DNA of 33,397 nucleotides from Firm-04 sp045596625. Its GTDB lineage: Bacteria; Bacillota; Clostridia; Oscillospirales; Ruminococcaceae. Positions 1-8,892 of this stretch are shown piece after piece. The stretch is from assembly GCA_045596625.1 (NCBI GenBank), contig JAZOCU010000051.1:1-33397 (forward strand), read 5' to 3'. Each line of letters starts with the position of its first letter. Within the stretch, counting starts at the first letter, position 1. The notes below the pieces were generated by a model. It made no database searches. It had not been told where the DNA came from and saw only the letters and a program-made list of their open reading frames with translations. Position numbers and translations under genes: made by a program.

Positions 1-120
1 GAACACGGACAGAGAATGGATAGCAATATAGATAGGCATCGCCGAAAGACTCCCATCTCCCTTCCCCCCCCTCTGATCGGTGCGACCGACGAAGTTCGGA
101 ATTCACAAGTAAATCCTCAA
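1..120. other. Non-coding window edge beyond the ftsZ terminator
   Basis: No supported gene. The stretch is rich in C/T runs (positions 51-72). Bases 1-14 are the reverse complement of 19737-19750, and the 12-mer at 55-66 recurs at 33114-33125. Both are short matches that could arise by chance, but they fall in the same kind of C/T-rich intergenic DNA as the mosaic repeats at 26044-26200 and 33116-33371. It may be the edge of another copy. Confidence 0.4.
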
Positions 121-163
121 AGAAAAATAAAAAGCCGCTTCTGATTTTCATCAAAAGCGGCTC
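121..163 (-). terminator. Intrinsic terminator after ftsZ
   Basis: Read on the minus strand, an 8-bp GC-rich stem (arms 133-140 and 155-162, AGCCGCTT/AAGCGGCT) closes a 14-nt loop and is followed directly by a T-rich tract (TTTTTATTTTTC). It lies 13 bases past the ftsZ stop codon and closes the dcw cluster. Confidence 0.9.
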
Positions 164-175
164 AAACGTCATACA

Positions 176-1324
176 TTATTTCTTATCCAGAATCTTGAAG
201 ATCTCAGAAAGATCATCATCGTCATCCAGACGAGGAATAGAACCCGCACGGCTTGCCGATGCAGCAGGCTTCTTGGGATCCACAGAGGGGAAGCCATCCA
301 CCAGCGGATTGTTGATCGAAATGATCTCCTCTACCATACCGGAAGGCTCAGCCACAGGGGCATCCGCATCATCATAGCCGGCAGCAATGACCGTAATGGT
401 CATTTCATCGTTCATATCCTCCTTGAAGGCAGTACCGAAGATGAACTCGACACCCTCAGCAGCGGTCTCGGTGATCATCTTGGTAGCGGTATCCACCTCG
501 GTAGAGAGGGTATCCTCGCTCATAGCGATATTGATCAGCAGACGCTTTGCACCTGTGATCGAAGTCTCAAGCAGCGGGCTGGTGATAACAGCAGCTGCGG
601 CTTCCTCTGCCTTGTTCTTGCCGGAGCCATGTCCGATTGCCATATGTGCATAGCCTGCACCCTTCATGATCGTAGAAACATCGGCAAAATCCAGATTGAT
701 ATAGCCATCCTCCACGATCAGATCAGAGATCGACTTCACACCGGTCTTGAGGATATCATCAGCCATCGCAAAGCTTTCTTTCATGGTGAGAGGCTTGTCC
801 ACACCGACCAGCAGACGCTCATTGGGAATCACGATCAGCGAATCCACATACTGCTTCAGGGATTCGATGCCGCGCTCTGCCTGTGCCATTTTATGCTCAC
901 GCTCAAAGGCGAAGGGCTTTGTGACCACCGCAACGGTCAGAATACCCAGCTCCTGAGAGATCTGTGCCACTACGGGAGCTGCACCGGTACCGGTACCGCC
1001 GCCCATGCCGGCAGTGATAAACACCATATCCGCACCCTTGAGTGCATTGCTGATCTCATCACGGTTCTCTTCCGCAGACTGGCGGCCCACATCGGGCTTA
1101 TTGCCTGCACCTCTGCCGCGGGTCAGCTTGGCGCCGATCTGGATACGGGTGGGTGCCTTGGAGTTGAGCAGTGCCTTTGCATCCGTATTCACGGCAATAT
1201 ATTCAATATTCTTCACATCAGACGAGACCATGCAGTCCAGCGCATTGCCGCCGCCGCCGCCGACACCGACAACCTTGATATTTACCTGCGGGTCAAAAGA
1301 ATCTTCATAAATAAAGTCAGTCAT
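176..1324 (-). CDS. ftsZ: Cell division protein FtsZ
   Basis: A tubulin-like GTPase that polymerises into the cytokinetic ring. Of 382 residues, the GTP-binding domain has the glycine-rich N-terminal loop (GVGGGGGNAL, about 20-29), the tubulin signature GGGTGTG at 108-114 and the T7 catalytic loop NLDFADV at 210-216. A linker with an acidic DDDDD run leads to the short C-terminal peptide LSEIFKILDKK, the expected docking tail for membrane tethers. The ATG start follows a strong GGAGG site. The gene is the last of the dcw cluster, directly after ftsQ with no ftsA between. A promoter of its own lies in the 134-bp gap upstream, so it can be expressed apart from the wall genes. Length is normal for the family. 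Confidence 0.98.
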   Translation of the reverse strand: MTDFIYEDSFDPQVNIKVVGVGGGGGNALDCMVSSDVKNIEYIAVNTDAKALLNSKAPTRIQIGAKLTRGRGAGNKPDVGRQSAEENRDEISNALKGADMVFITAGMGGGTGTGAAPVVAQISQELGILTVAVVTKPFAFEREHKMAQAERGIESLKQYVDSLIVIPNERLLVGVDKPLTMKESFAMADDILKTGVKSISDLIVEDGYINLDFADVSTIMKGAGYAHMAIGHGSGKNKAEEAAAAVITSPLLETSITGAKRLLINIAMSEDTLSTEVDTATKMITETAAEGVEFIFGTAFKEDMNDEMTITVIAAGYDDADAPVAEPSGMVEEIISINNPLVDGFPSVDPKKPAASASRAGSIPRLDDDDDLSEIFKILDKK

Positions 1325-1384
1325 CCAAAGTTCCTCCTACTTCAGCGGTACTGGATACCGGCCGCCGTATTTGCATATAGATAT

Positions 1385-1413
1385 ATTCTACCACAGTTTT
1401 TCTCTGATTGCAA
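1385..1413 (-). promoter_or_regulatory. Sigma-A type promoter of ftsZ
   Basis: On the minus strand, -35 TTGCAA (1408-1413), a 17-bp spacer and -10 TAGAAT (1385-1390), about 60 bases before the ftsZ start and inside the ftsQ-ftsZ gap. It would allow extra ftsZ transcription independent of the mraZ promoter. Confidence 0.7.
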
Positions 1414-1458
1414 GACCATTTTCGAGTTTTTTCCTATTTTCCGAAGAATTGAACATAA

Positions 1459-2316
1459 TCACGAATTTTCACTCAATGTTGTCGTAGTTTCTGTGAGTTC
1501 TGTCGTATTTTCATCGGGAGATTGGGTCGTGATCACAGCCGAATCCTCGGAGATCACCGAGATTTGATTGCTGCCGATCATCCGCAGACGATAGTTACGG
1601 TCGGGGTTGAGCTTTTTGATGGTTTCGGCAGCAAACTGCAGCTTATATGCGGCATCATTGCAATTGCCCATTTCAAATACGATCTTATCCCCAAACCGCA
1701 CCAGGATCCCATAATGATCGGTGATATCCACCGAAACGATCCCTTCCACGCCGGATTCCACCACCGCAGCGGTCACGGCACGCAGCACATCATTTTCGCC
1801 CGGCTCGCTGGAAAGAAACTCCTGTCCGGGCGTATCGCTGGCAGGATCGAAGCCCTCGATCAGCAGCAGATCGGGCATCGGCTCCGTGCGGGTCTCCAGA
1901 TTCCGGTTCGAGACACTGATGAGCAGATAGCCATGGGAATATTTCACATTGGCGATCGGCTCTGCCTTGGTCACATGGATCTGCACCGTTGTGGGGAATT
2001 TCCGCTTGACCGTCACCTGCTCCGCATAGGGCAGTGCGGTCTTGATGCGTTGTTCCGCCACAGCGGTATCCAGCCGCACCAGATTATCGCCTGCCCGGAT
2101 CCCGCTGGCAGTAATGATATCCTGTTCACCATACTGTGTCTCATTGTCCACTTCGATCGTGGTGAGATTAAACAGCATCGTCATGGAAAGGGATATGCCG
2201 ATGCCCAGCACCAGAAAGATCACCAGCAGAAAATACATCGCACGGTATCGGGTGCGGCGATGCTGCCGTTTGCTGCTTTGTTGCCGTTTTACGTTGGTTT
2301 TGACTATGTCTCGCAT
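1459..2316 (-). CDS. ftsQ: Cell division protein FtsQ/DivIB
   Basis: A bitopic membrane protein of the divisome that bridges FtsL/FtsB-type proteins and the septal synthase. From the chosen start it has 285 residues: a very basic cytoplasmic N-terminus (residues 1-26), one membrane segment (about 27-49), then a POTRA-like segment (about 50-120: LTTIEVDNET, YGEQDIITASGI) and a beta domain. The start at 2316 is chosen because GAGGAGG precedes it; the frame stays open upstream to 2409 without a ribosome site. The C-terminus ends in an acidic, Thr-rich tail. It sits between murA and ftsZ, as expected for a dcw gene, though the neighbour ftsA is missing. Confidence 0.9.
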   Translation of the reverse strand: MRDIVKTNVKRQQSSKRQHRRTRYRAMYFLLVIFLVLGIGISLSMTMLFNLTTIEVDNETQYGEQDIITASGIRAGDNLVRLDTAVAEQRIKTALPYAEQVTVKRKFPTTVQIHVTKAEPIANVKYSHGYLLISVSNRNLETRTEPMPDLLLIEGFDPASDTPGQEFLSSEPGENDVLRAVTAAVVESGVEGIVSVDITDHYGILVRFGDKIVFEMGNCNDAAYKLQFAAETIKKLNPDRNYRLRMIGSNQISVISEDSAVITTQSPDENTTELTETTTTLSENS

Positions 2317-2545
2317 GATGCTTTCCTCCTCTTTGCGGAGCGCGCTCCTTTCCACAGCGGATTGTTGAAAACAATCGGTGTTTCTTGCGGATCTTTTCCA
2401 CGAATCCAACAGGTTTTCAACATTGATTTGTCGATTTCAAGCCGTTTTTTGAGGGTATGTCATGGGTTTTCCACAAAAATTGCCGCTTTCCACCGGATTT
2501 TCAACAGCAAGAGAGGCATATCACAGGATTCTCTCGCATATTCTT
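2317..2545. other. murA-ftsQ gap with six TTTTCCACA-like motifs
   Basis: No gene is supported in these 229 bases. On the plus strand they hold six close variants of one 9-mer: CTTTCCACA 2348-2356, TTTTCCACG 2394-2402, TTTTCAACA 2414-2422, TTTTCCACA 2467-2475, CTTTCCACC 2486-2494 and TTTTCAACA 2498-2506. The best copy differs at one base from the DnaA box TTATCCACA. A short palindrome (2361-2375) lies among them. Function unknown; DnaA binding is a guess. Confidence 0.4.
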
Positions 2546-3808
2546 TCAAAACGGGATGCGCTGTACATTGCCGCCCAGACTGTTGAAAGTTTCTGCGAAC
2601 TCTGCATAGCCCCGATCAATGTGATGCAATCCGTGAAGAAGGGTTTCGCCCTCGGCACCCACAGCTGCCACCGCAAGCGCTGCACCGCCCCGCAGATCCA
2701 TCGCCGCAAGCTCGGCGCCATGAAGCTTCGGTACGCCATGCACAACAGCGGTCCGTCCCGAGATCCGGATCCTTGCGCCCATTCGCAGCAGCTCGCCCAC
2801 ATGCATAAACCGGCTTTCAAAGATCGTTTCCTCGATCACGCTGGTGCCCTCGGCACAGGCAAGCACTGCCATCATGATCGCCTGCCCGTCGGTGGGAAAG
2901 CCCGGGTGCGGCATCGTGCGCAGATATCGCACTGCCCGCAGCGGTCTGCCCGCATCCAGATATACCCGATCGCCGCTGAAGCCCAATCGGCAGCCGGCAC
3001 CTTCCAAAGCGGCGATGGCCGCTTCCAGATCCGCAGGCTGTACCCCGCTGAGGGTGATCCTGCCGCCGGTCGCCGCTGCCGCACACATCCATGTGATCGC
3101 TGCGATCCGATCGGGCATCACCGAATAGGATGTGCCATGCAGCGATTTGACCCCGTGGATGCAGATGGTGCTCTCTCCTGCGCCATGGATCCGGGCACCG
3201 CATTGATTTAAGAAATTAGCAATATCAACGATCTCCGGTTCTCGTGCCGCATTGGTTAAAACAGTTTCTCCTTTTGCAAGGACGGCTGCCATCATGACAT
3301 TTTCGGACACGCCTACCGAGGGAAACGGCAATGCGATCCTTGCCCCATGCAGACCTTCGGCACGGCAAAAGATCCTGCTGCCCTGCTCGGAGATATGCAC
3401 GCCCATTTTCCGCATGGCATCCAGATGAAGATCAATGGGACGCGGTCCCAGTTCGCAGCCGCCGGGCATTGTGAGCGTACAAGCACCCATGCGGCCGAGG
3501 ATGGGGCCGAGAAACATGATCGAGGAGCGCATCCGGCGCATATCCTCATCGGGGATCTCAAAGCTTCGGATCGAATCCGAACGGATCTCTGCCTGCCCGT
3601 CTTGGAGCAAACAGCTGCATCCCAGAGAATGCAGGATCCGGCTGGCTGCCCATACATCCGTCAGCTGCGGAACATTATGTAGCACACAGGCATCCTTGCA
3701 CAGAATCGCTGCGGCCATCATGGGAAGCGCACTGTTTTTGGCTCCCTGCACGCAGACCTCGCCATGCAATGGCTGTCCTCCTGTGATTTTCAGATATTGC
3801 TCTGCCAT
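2546..3808 (-). CDS. murA: UDP-GlcNAc 1-carboxyvinyltransferase MurA
   Basis: Cytoplasmic enzyme of the first committed peptidoglycan step: transfers enolpyruvate from phosphoenolpyruvate to UDP-GlcNAc. 420 residues, normal for the family. The substrate-binding motif QGAKNSALP lies at 21-29 and the catalytic cysteine is Cys118 in PGGCELGPRPIDLHL, the position that fosfomycin alkylates in the family. The ATG at 3808 follows AGGTGGTG with suitable spacing; an in-frame GTG two codons earlier is less likely. It is placed between murG and ftsQ inside the dcw cluster, where many Firmicutes carry murB or murC instead. The downstream gap to ftsQ is unusually long (229 bp). Confidence 0.97.
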   Translation of the reverse strand: MAEQYLKITGGQPLHGEVCVQGAKNSALPMMAAAILCKDACVLHNVPQLTDVWAASRILHSLGCSCLLQDGQAEIRSDSIRSFEIPDEDMRRMRSSIMFLGPILGRMGACTLTMPGGCELGPRPIDLHLDAMRKMGVHISEQGSRIFCRAEGLHGARIALPFPSVGVSENVMMAAVLAKGETVLTNAAREPEIVDIANFLNQCGARIHGAGESTICIHGVKSLHGTSYSVMPDRIAAITWMCAAAATGGRITLSGVQPADLEAAIAALEGAGCRLGFSGDRVYLDAGRPLRAVRYLRTMPHPGFPTDGQAIMMAVLACAEGTSVIEETIFESRFMHVGELLRMGARIRISGRTAVVHGVPKLHGAELAAMDLRGGAALAVAAVGAEGETLLHGLHHIDRGYAEFAETFNSLGGNVQRIPF

Positions 3809-3901
3809 ATCCACACCACCTAAGCGAAATTCGGCACAAGACCGTGTATGCTTTATGGTATGCGATCGGCGCTGATTTGTGATTCGCTTTGTAAATTCCC
3901 C

Positions 3902-5029
3902 TTAATCCATCGGCGGCAGCAGCGGCTGCAATACCTGCCAGATCCGTTCATCGGTATCGCGGATGGCAAGTGCACCGGCACGCTGTCCCATAGCCGAAAG
4001 CTTCTCGGGCGATTCATATAAGCCTTTGATCTTTTCCTTCATCAGATCTGCCGTGAGCTGCTTCTGCTCGATCACGATGGCGGCACCTGCCGTGCCAAGC
4101 TCATTGGCATTGTGGAGCTGGTGATTTTCTGCCGCATTGGGATAGGGAATCAGAATGGATGCTCTGCCCACCATTTCCAGCTCGCTGAGCGTAGAGGCAC
4201 CCGATCGGCTGATGACCAGATCCGCTGCGGCAAGACAGACATCCATATCATGGATATATTCCGTCACACGCAGTCTGCCATCCTCCATGGGCAAGCCTTT
4301 CTGTGCCATGGCTGCGGGGAATTCCTCTTTGCCGTGCTTGCCGTAGGCATGGATATGATTGATCTTCAGCCCTGCCTTGCGGTGCCATTCGATCACCTCG
4401 GGCATCAGATCATTGAGACATTTTGCGCCCTGACTGCCGCCGAAGGAAAGAATCGTCATGCCCTCGGAAAAGCCGAGAAGCTGTCTTGCCTGTTCCTTTT
4501 TGCGCTTGAGCAGTGTGCTTCTTACCGGCAAGCCCGTCAGCACCATAGGTACCTGCTGCGGAAAGCGTTCTCTTGCCGCATCAAAGGTCAGCATGATCGC
4601 CTTTGCCTTGGGTGCCAGCAGCTTATTGGTCACGCCCGGATAGGCGTTTTGTTCATGGATCACCGTGGGGATCGAAAGCTGCTGTGCCGCACGGATCACA
4701 GGGCCCGATGCATAGCCGCCCGTACCGATGGCAAGATCGGGACAAAACTCCTTGAGGATCTTTTTGGCATTGCTGCCTGCGGTCATCAGATAGGATGCCG
4801 CTTTCAGATTATGCAGGATATTTTCCGGCCGGAAACTGCGCTGAAATCCCGCTACCTTGACATAGGAGATCGGATAGCCTGCCTGCGGCACCAATGTTGC
4901 CTCCATCCCGTTGGGAGTTCCCACAAATAAAAATTCTGTCTGCGGACAACGGGCGGCGATGATGCCTGCCATGGCAAGGGCCGGATTGATATGGCCGCCG
5001 GTACCGCCGCACGCAAATACTACTCGCAT
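3902..5029 (-). CDS. murG: Lipid II synthase MurG
   Basis: A membrane-associated GT-B glycosyltransferase that adds GlcNAc from UDP-GlcNAc to lipid I, giving lipid II. 375 residues. The first glycine-rich loop GGTGGHINPA is at 8-17. A second glycine-rich loop, FGGSQGAKCLNDLM, opens the C-terminal Rossmann domain, and the UDP-GlcNAc pocket motif SRSGASTLSE is present. The ATG follows a GAGGTT site closely. It lies 42 bases after ftsW, in the same transcript as the flippase/polymerase partner. Confidence 0.97.
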   Translation of the reverse strand: MRVVFACGGTGGHINPALAMAGIIAARCPQTEFLFVGTPNGMEATLVPQAGYPISYVKVAGFQRSFRPENILHNLKAASYLMTAGSNAKKILKEFCPDLAIGTGGYASGPVIRAAQQLSIPTVIHEQNAYPGVTNKLLAPKAKAIMLTFDAARERFPQQVPMVLTGLPVRSTLLKRKKEQARQLLGFSEGMTILSFGGSQGAKCLNDLMPEVIEWHRKAGLKINHIHAYGKHGKEEFPAAMAQKGLPMEDGRLRVTEYIHDMDVCLAAADLVISRSGASTLSELEMVGRASILIPYPNAAENHQLHNANELGTAGAAIVIEQKQLTADLMKEKIKGLYESPEKLSAMGQRAGALAIRDTDERIWQVLQPLLPPMD

Positions 5030-5071
5030 GATAACCTCACTGTTCCTGTTTTTTGGCGGATTCTCTCACCG

Positions 5072-6283
5072 TCAGTTCAGATGTGCATGACGGGAGATAT
5101 TTAATAAAATACCCATCTCGATCAGCTGCATCACCAAGGCCGTGCCGCCATAGGAGAAAAACGGCAGACTGATGCCTGTGTTGGGGATCATATTGCTCAC
5201 AACGGCGATATTCAGCAGCGCCTGCAAGCCGATATGCATCGTCAGACCCACAGCAACCAGCATTCCGAATTTATCATTCGCCTTGGCTGCGATATAAAAT
5301 CCGCGGAAGATCAGCAGACAAAACAGCAGGATCACTGTTGCAGCACCCACAAAGCCGAATTCTTCGCAAAGGATCGCAAACACGAAATCGTTCTGGGGCT
5401 CGGGCAGATATTGATACTTCTGTCTCGATGCACCCAATCCCAGACCGAAAAATCCGCCCGAGCCGATGGCGATCAGCGATTGACAGGTTTGCCATGTTTC
5501 ATCCTGCATATATTCCACATTGAAGGGATCCCACCATGAGATAAAGCGATCCATGATATAGCTGCCGCCGTTATTGATGACCTTCAGCAGAATATAGCCG
5601 CCGATGGCTATAATACCGGAAATGCAGATCCCGAAGAAATGGGAAAGCTTCATGCCGCCCACGAACAGCAGTGTCATTGCCAGAACACCAATGATGATCG
5701 TACCCGAAATATGCGGCTGCAGCAGCATCAGAACACATACGATGCCCAGCATTCCCATAAAGGGAACCACACCGAACCGGAAGGTGTTCATCCGGTTGGC
5801 ATTGCGCACGATCATCGTGGCAAAAAAGATGACAATGGCAAATTTCATGATCTCAGAGGGCTGGAAGGTCAGTCCGATTCCAGGGATCGTCAGCCAGCGT
5901 GTGGCGAAGGTGCCTTGGGTCTCACCCACAAAGAGCACCAGCACCAGCATCAGCAGCGATACCACAAAGGCACTGCCCGATATCCAAAGCTTCTGAAAGA
6001 TATGATAGTCGATGACCGTACCGAATGCGATCATCGCCACAACACCGAATATCGCGAATTTCAGCTGCTTGACAGCATAAAAGGTGCCGCTGTGACCATC
6101 CTCGATGGCGGCAGGATACGATGCCGAAAACATCATGATAAGGCCGATGACCAGCAGGGCGATGACGATCGCAAACAAGGGACCGTCCATATCCCCTGTG
6201 ACAATACGAAAGCCGCGGCCTACGGATTTATGCTGTGTACTGCCTGCTGCCGCGGATCGGCGCACACTCCGTTGCTCCGTCAT
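5072..6283 (-). CDS. ftsW: SEDS peptidoglycan polymerase FtsW/SpoVE
   Basis: A multi-pass membrane protein of the SEDS family, which polymerises lipid II together with a class B PBP. 403 residues from the ATG at 6283, which has AAGGAG seven bases upstream; an in-frame TTG two codons earlier is possible but unneeded. After a basic N-terminus of about 35 residues come roughly ten hydrophobic segments. The C-terminal signature PNTGISLPFFSYGGTALV is diagnostic of FtsW/RodA/SpoVE. Its place between mraY and murG, with the PBP gene upstream, argues for the division role (FtsW); SpoVE, the sporulation paralogue, cannot be excluded from sequence. Confidence 0.93.
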   Translation of the reverse strand: MTEQRSVRRSAAAGSTQHKSVGRGFRIVTGDMDGPLFAIVIALLVIGLIMMFSASYPAAIEDGHSGTFYAVKQLKFAIFGVVAMIAFGTVIDYHIFQKLWISGSAFVVSLLMLVLVLFVGETQGTFATRWLTIPGIGLTFQPSEIMKFAIVIFFATMIVRNANRMNTFRFGVVPFMGMLGIVCVLMLLQPHISGTIIIGVLAMTLLFVGGMKLSHFFGICISGIIAIGGYILLKVINNGGSYIMDRFISWWDPFNVEYMQDETWQTCQSLIAIGSGGFFGLGLGASRQKYQYLPEPQNDFVFAILCEEFGFVGAATVILLFCLLIFRGFYIAAKANDKFGMLVAVGLTMHIGLQALLNIAVVSNMIPNTGISLPFFSYGGTALVMQLIEMGILLNISRHAHLN

Positions 6284-6329
6284 ATGCAAACTCCTTTTCG
6301 TTGATCAAAAAGCGCTTGCTGCTGCAAGA

Positions 6330-7379
6330 TTACAGAAATGCTGTCTTTGCGATCGCCAGCAGTCCGCACAGCAAGCCGAACAGAGAAAAGATCACAACGA
6401 TCTTATATTCGCTCCATTCGCAAAGCTCAAAGTGATGGTGAATGGGCGACATCTTGAAAATACGCTTACCCTTGCCCTTTTCACCGGTTTTCTTATAATG
6501 CTGTCTTGCGGTGATCTTGAAATAGATCACCTGCAGCACCACGCTGAAGGCATCCAGCACATAAACCATGCCTACCAGCACCAGAAGCAGATGCATCCGG
6601 CAGGCAATGCCCAATGCCGCAAAGGCGCCGCCCAGATACATCGAGCCTGTATCGCCCATAAAGCATTTGGCAGGATGCAGATTCCAGATCAGAAAGCCAA
6701 GGCAGCCTCCTGCAATGGTAATGGCATACAGCGAAAGCTCCTTTTCATGCTGCAGAGCACACAGCACCGTCATGCTCAGCATGGAGATCACGGTCACTGT
6801 ACCGCAAAGACCGTCTACGCCGTCGGTCAGATTCACCGCATTGGAAATGTACACGATAAATGCCACCATGATCGGATAATACAGCAGTCCGAAATCCGGC
6901 TGCCAGAACAGCAGATCAATGGTGGTTTCCCGATCGCCCAGTGCATATAGCGTGCCCAGAAGTGCAGCACTCAATACAATTTGTGCTGCCATTTTTTGCT
7001 TGGCATTCAATCCAAGGTTCTGCTTTTTGACTGCCTTGATGTAATCATCGGCAAAGCCGATGGAGGAAAACAGCATGGAAAACAGGATGACAGTCAAAAG
7101 CCTTATGGCATTGCTTGAGGTCTCGGCTGCCGTCGGATCGGCTCCGCCTGCCAGCCGCCATGCCAGATATCCAATGACCGTTGCGGCAACACTGCCGAAC
7201 AAAAACAGAAATCCACCCATAATCGGTGTTCCCTGCTTTGCCTTATGCCATGCAGGGCCGATATCCAGAATGGTCTGCCCAAAGTGTATTTTCCGCAGAA
7301 ACGGGATCAGAAACAATCCGCCTGCTCCTGCAAGAACCAGTGCGGTGATCGCCGCACCCATCGTGATCCAGATCGGCAT
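6330..7379 (-). CDS. mraY: Phospho-MurNAc-pentapeptide translocase MraY
   Basis: An integral membrane enzyme that joins UDP-MurNAc-pentapeptide to undecaprenyl phosphate to form lipid I. 349 residues with about ten membrane segments. Family motifs are all visible: the Asp pair DDY (111-113), NAVNLTDGVDG (180-190), MGDTGSMYLGG (241-251) and the cytosolic histidine motif HHHFE (314-318). Start is ATG with GGAGC nearby. Between murE and ftsW the usual murF and murD are missing, so the pentapeptide must be completed by enzymes encoded elsewhere. Confidence 0.97.
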   Translation of the reverse strand: MPIWITMGAAITALVLAGAGGLFLIPFLRKIHFGQTILDIGPAWHKAKQGTPIMGGFLFLFGSVAATVIGYLAWRLAGGADPTAAETSSNAIRLLTVILFSMLFSSIGFADDYIKAVKKQNLGLNAKQKMAAQIVLSAALLGTLYALGDRETTIDLLFWQPDFGLLYYPIMVAFIVYISNAVNLTDGVDGLCGTVTVISMLSMTVLCALQHEKELSLYAITIAGGCLGFLIWNLHPAKCFMGDTGSMYLGGAFAALGIACRMHLLLVLVGMVYVLDAFSVVLQVIYFKITARQHYKKTGEKGKGKRIFKMSPIHHHFELCEWSEYKIVVIFSLFGLLCGLLAIAKTAFL

Positions 7380-7415
7380 ATTCCATGCTCCTTTGATTCT
7401 CAGTGAATTGATATC

Positions 7416-8861
7416 TCAGCGGCACTGTGCCAATGCCTGCTGTACAAGCTCGCGCTCATCCATATGCAGATGCACGCCGCCAGCGATGATCTGATAGTCC
7501 TCATGGCCTTTTCCTGCCAGCACGATCACATCCCCTGCCTGTGCCATGGCAACGGCATGGGCGATCGCCTTCTGCCGATCCGGCTCGGTATCATAAGAGA
7601 CCGCTGTATCGGCAAGTCCTGTCAGGATCTCTGCGATGATGGCATCGGGATCCTCATCTCTGGGATTATCCGAGGTAATGATCAGATGATCGGCATAGCG
7701 GGCTGCCGCTGCTGCCATTTTCGGCCGCTTGGTGCGGTCACGGTTGCCGCCGCAGCCGAAGAGGGCGATCAGCCGCCCACGGGTGCACTGCTTCATGCTT
7801 TGCAGGATCTTTTCCAGTGCATCGGGCGTATGGGCATAATCACAGATCACGGTAAAATCTCTTCCTGTGGGGATCAGCTCACATCTGCCCCGCACACCGG
7901 GATACTCTCTGAGCATGGAAAGCATCGTTTCCATGGGGATCCCAAGCTGCCGGCAGACTGCGATGGCCGCCGCCGCATTGCTGATATTGAACTGTCCTGT
8001 CATACGCATGGGGATCACAAGCTCCCCTTCGGGCGTTTGCAGGGTAAAGAGCGTTTTGTCGCTGCGAAGCTGACGATCTGTGACCAGATAATCCGCTGCA
8101 CTATCCGCATTTTCGGCAACGGCAAAGGTCATTTTGGGGCAGGAGATCTCCTGCAGAAGCCGTCTGCCATAGGCATCGCCGCTGTCGATCCATGCCGAAT
8201 CACAGCGGGAAAAGAGCAGCTTTTTCGCTTGATAATACTGCTCCATGGTGCCGTGCACATCCAGATGGTCTTGCGTCAGATTGAGAAATACTGCCGTTTC
8301 AAACCATGCCGGCCCGATGCGATGCTGCTCCAGACCAAAGGAAGAGACCTCCATCACGGCGAATTCGCAGCCTGCCTCCGCCATCTGTGCCAGCAGCGAG
8401 AAAAAGCTGTCGGTCAGCGGCGTGGTGTTCACCGATGGCAGCACCGTATCCTCAATGGCATACTGCACGGTACCGATCAGGCCGGCTTTTTTGCCTGCCT
8501 GCCGCAGCATCTGCCAGATCAGCGTGGAAACTGTCGTTTTGCCGTTGGTACCGGTCACACCGATGAGCCGCAGCTTCCGTTCGGGATGCCCATACCATGC
8601 CGCACACAGATCGCCATAGACCTTACGGGAATCGGATACGATCCGTTGTCTGTCTCCCAATCCCAGATCCCGCTCTGTGATCACCAGCACAGCGCCCTTG
8701 GCAAGCATTGCCTCTGCTTGTGTATGGCCATCAAAGCTGCTGCCCTTGATGCAGACAAAGATCATGCCCTCCCGCACCTTGCGGGTATCATCGGTCACAC
8801 CCGTGATCTCACAATCGGGCAAAGCGGTTTGCAGGGATTCCAAAACTGTATACAGCTTCAT
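7416..8861 (-). CDS. murE: UDP-MurNAc-tripeptide synthetase MurE (meso-DAP type)
   Basis: Cytoplasmic ATP-dependent Mur ligase that adds the third stem-peptide residue. 481 residues from the ATG at 8861, which follows AGGAGT; the frame remains open to 9023 inside the PBP gene, so the longer form is rejected. The ATP-binding P-loop GVTGTNGKTT lies at 101-110, the central motif EVSSFGLEQHR near 171-181, and DNPR at 398-401. In characterised MurE enzymes DNPR marks meso-diaminopimelate use, whereas lysine-adding enzymes differ there. The gene directly follows the PBP gene with a 31-base gap. Confidence 0.96.
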   Translation of the reverse strand: MKLYTVLESLQTALPDCEITGVTDDTRKVREGMIFVCIKGSSFDGHTQAEAMLAKGAVLVITERDLGLGDRQRIVSDSRKVYGDLCAAWYGHPERKLRLIGVTGTNGKTTVSTLIWQMLRQAGKKAGLIGTVQYAIEDTVLPSVNTTPLTDSFFSLLAQMAEAGCEFAVMEVSSFGLEQHRIGPAWFETAVFLNLTQDHLDVHGTMEQYYQAKKLLFSRCDSAWIDSGDAYGRRLLQEISCPKMTFAVAENADSAADYLVTDRQLRSDKTLFTLQTPEGELVIPMRMTGQFNISNAAAAIAVCRQLGIPMETMLSMLREYPGVRGRCELIPTGRDFTVICDYAHTPDALEKILQSMKQCTRGRLIALFGCGGNRDRTKRPKMAAAAARYADHLIITSDNPRDEDPDAIIAEILTGLADTAVSYDTEPDRQKAIAHAVAMAQAGDVIVLAGKGHEDYQIIAGGVHLHMDERELVQQALAQCR

Positions 8862-8892
8862 GCTTCTATCACTCCTAACAGCGGATGTTCTC

